Shown in pieces: positions 63,804-64,000 of a stretch of DNA of 64,000 bases; the stretch's first letter is position 1, and the number at the start of each line of letters is the position of its first letter. The DNA is from Amycolatopsis xylanica (lineage in GTDB: Bacteria; Actinomycetota; Actinomycetes; Mycobacteriales; Pseudonocardiaceae): assembly GCF_900107045.1 (NCBI RefSeq), contig NZ_FNON01000004.1, positions 124,001 to 188,000 of the forward strand, in the 5' to 3' direction. Position numbers and translations under genes: made by a program. The notes beneath the pieces are model-generated. The model did no database searches and was not told where the DNA came from. It saw only the letters and a program-made list of their open reading frames with translations.

Positions 63804-64000
63804 CAGGGGATAAAGCCCGCTTAACTCCCCGGGATAAAGCGGGCTTTATCCCGCCACGCGTACCCGGATGGACGACACGCGTACGCCAACGGACGACACG
63901 CGTGCACAGCCGGACGACACAGCTCGCGCAGCACTACCCACCCGGCCTGCCGTGTCGTCCATCCATGCACGCGTGTCGTCCATCCATGCACGCGTGTCGT
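63804..64000. repeat. R1 hairpins and inverted/tandem GACGACACGCGT repeats (window edge)
   Basis: Two R1 hairpins (the first degenerate, 63807-63830; the second perfect, 63827-63853) directly follow the TPR stop. Next, GGACGACACGCGT occurs at about 63870-63883 and 63891-63904 with a partial copy at 63912, and the complement ACGCGTGTCGTCC appears at 63969-63981 and again at the window end, in a 21-base tandem unit ATCCATGCACGCGTGTCGTCC. The two sets are inverted around a 30-base centre. The right border is beyond the window. Confidence 0.6.

Overview
This window comes from a high-GC actinobacterium, most likely of the Pseudonocardiaceae (Amycolatopsis-like). The indications are heavy GC bias at third codon positions, frequent GTG/TTG starts, ATGA/GTGA overlaps, many apparently leaderless genes, an actinobacterial SAM-IV riboswitch, a translational ileS T-box leader, and AAC(2'), GH65 and HypX-type proteins resembling mycobacterial ones. 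The lineage is inferred by eye from protein and RNA motifs, not from a search.

Layout. 1-9.5 kb: the 3' end of an aldo/keto reductase, a secreted hydrolase, an alkane hydroxylase operon (alkB-rubredoxin-rubredoxin-TetR), a PucR regulator and a two-subunit molybdenum hydroxylase (IorAB-like) with a Tat signal. 9.5-17 kb: small regulator/enzyme pairs: PadR with a membrane protein and a carotenoid oxygenase, DUF427, ROK, PPOX/MarR, and thioesterase/TetR. 17-32 kb: a 15-gene, tightly overlapping operon for an actinobacterial-type (group 1h) [NiFe] hydrogenase. It holds two SIS proteins, a HypC-like protein, hhyS, hhyL, a NifU-domain protein, three proteins of unknown function, the endopeptidase, and hypCDEAB. 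An aac(2')-I gene and hypF lie beside it on the other strand. 32-38 kb: a HAD/GH65 sugar phosphorylase pair, an intact IS5-type insertion sequence, Ppx/GppA, and a sortase-fold protein that has lost its catalytic residues. 38-45.5 kb: a five-gene overlapping operon of an LLM oxidoreductase, fumarylacetoacetase and three tandem DUF885 metallopeptidase-like paralogs. 45.5-59 kb: a repeat-linker protein, a secreted propeller-like protein, rluD-lspA, a cysteine desulfurase under a SAM-IV riboswitch, an M23 peptidase, a cation/proton antiporter, an ArsR regulator, a penicillin-binding protein and ileS with its T-box. 59.4-63.8 kb: an HSP90-family ATPase coupled to a large TPR protein.

How the genes work together. 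The hydrogenase locus carries structural subunits, Ni insertion (HypA/HypB), Fe(CN)2CO synthesis (HypC/D/E/F) and C-terminal processing, so it looks self-sufficient for making a high-affinity H2-scavenging enzyme. No obvious electron-transfer subunit is present, and five accessory genes have no known function. The alkane operon and the Mo hydroxylase suggest oxidation of hydrophobic substrates. The DUF885/FAH/LLM operon looks like a catabolic or peptide-processing module.

The intergenic spaces are rich in short perfect inverted repeats that fall into at least seven sequence families reused across the window. Many sit at gene 3' ends and probably act as terminators, but their family structure suggests they are also dispersed repeats. 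No tRNA, rRNA or CRISPR array was seen.
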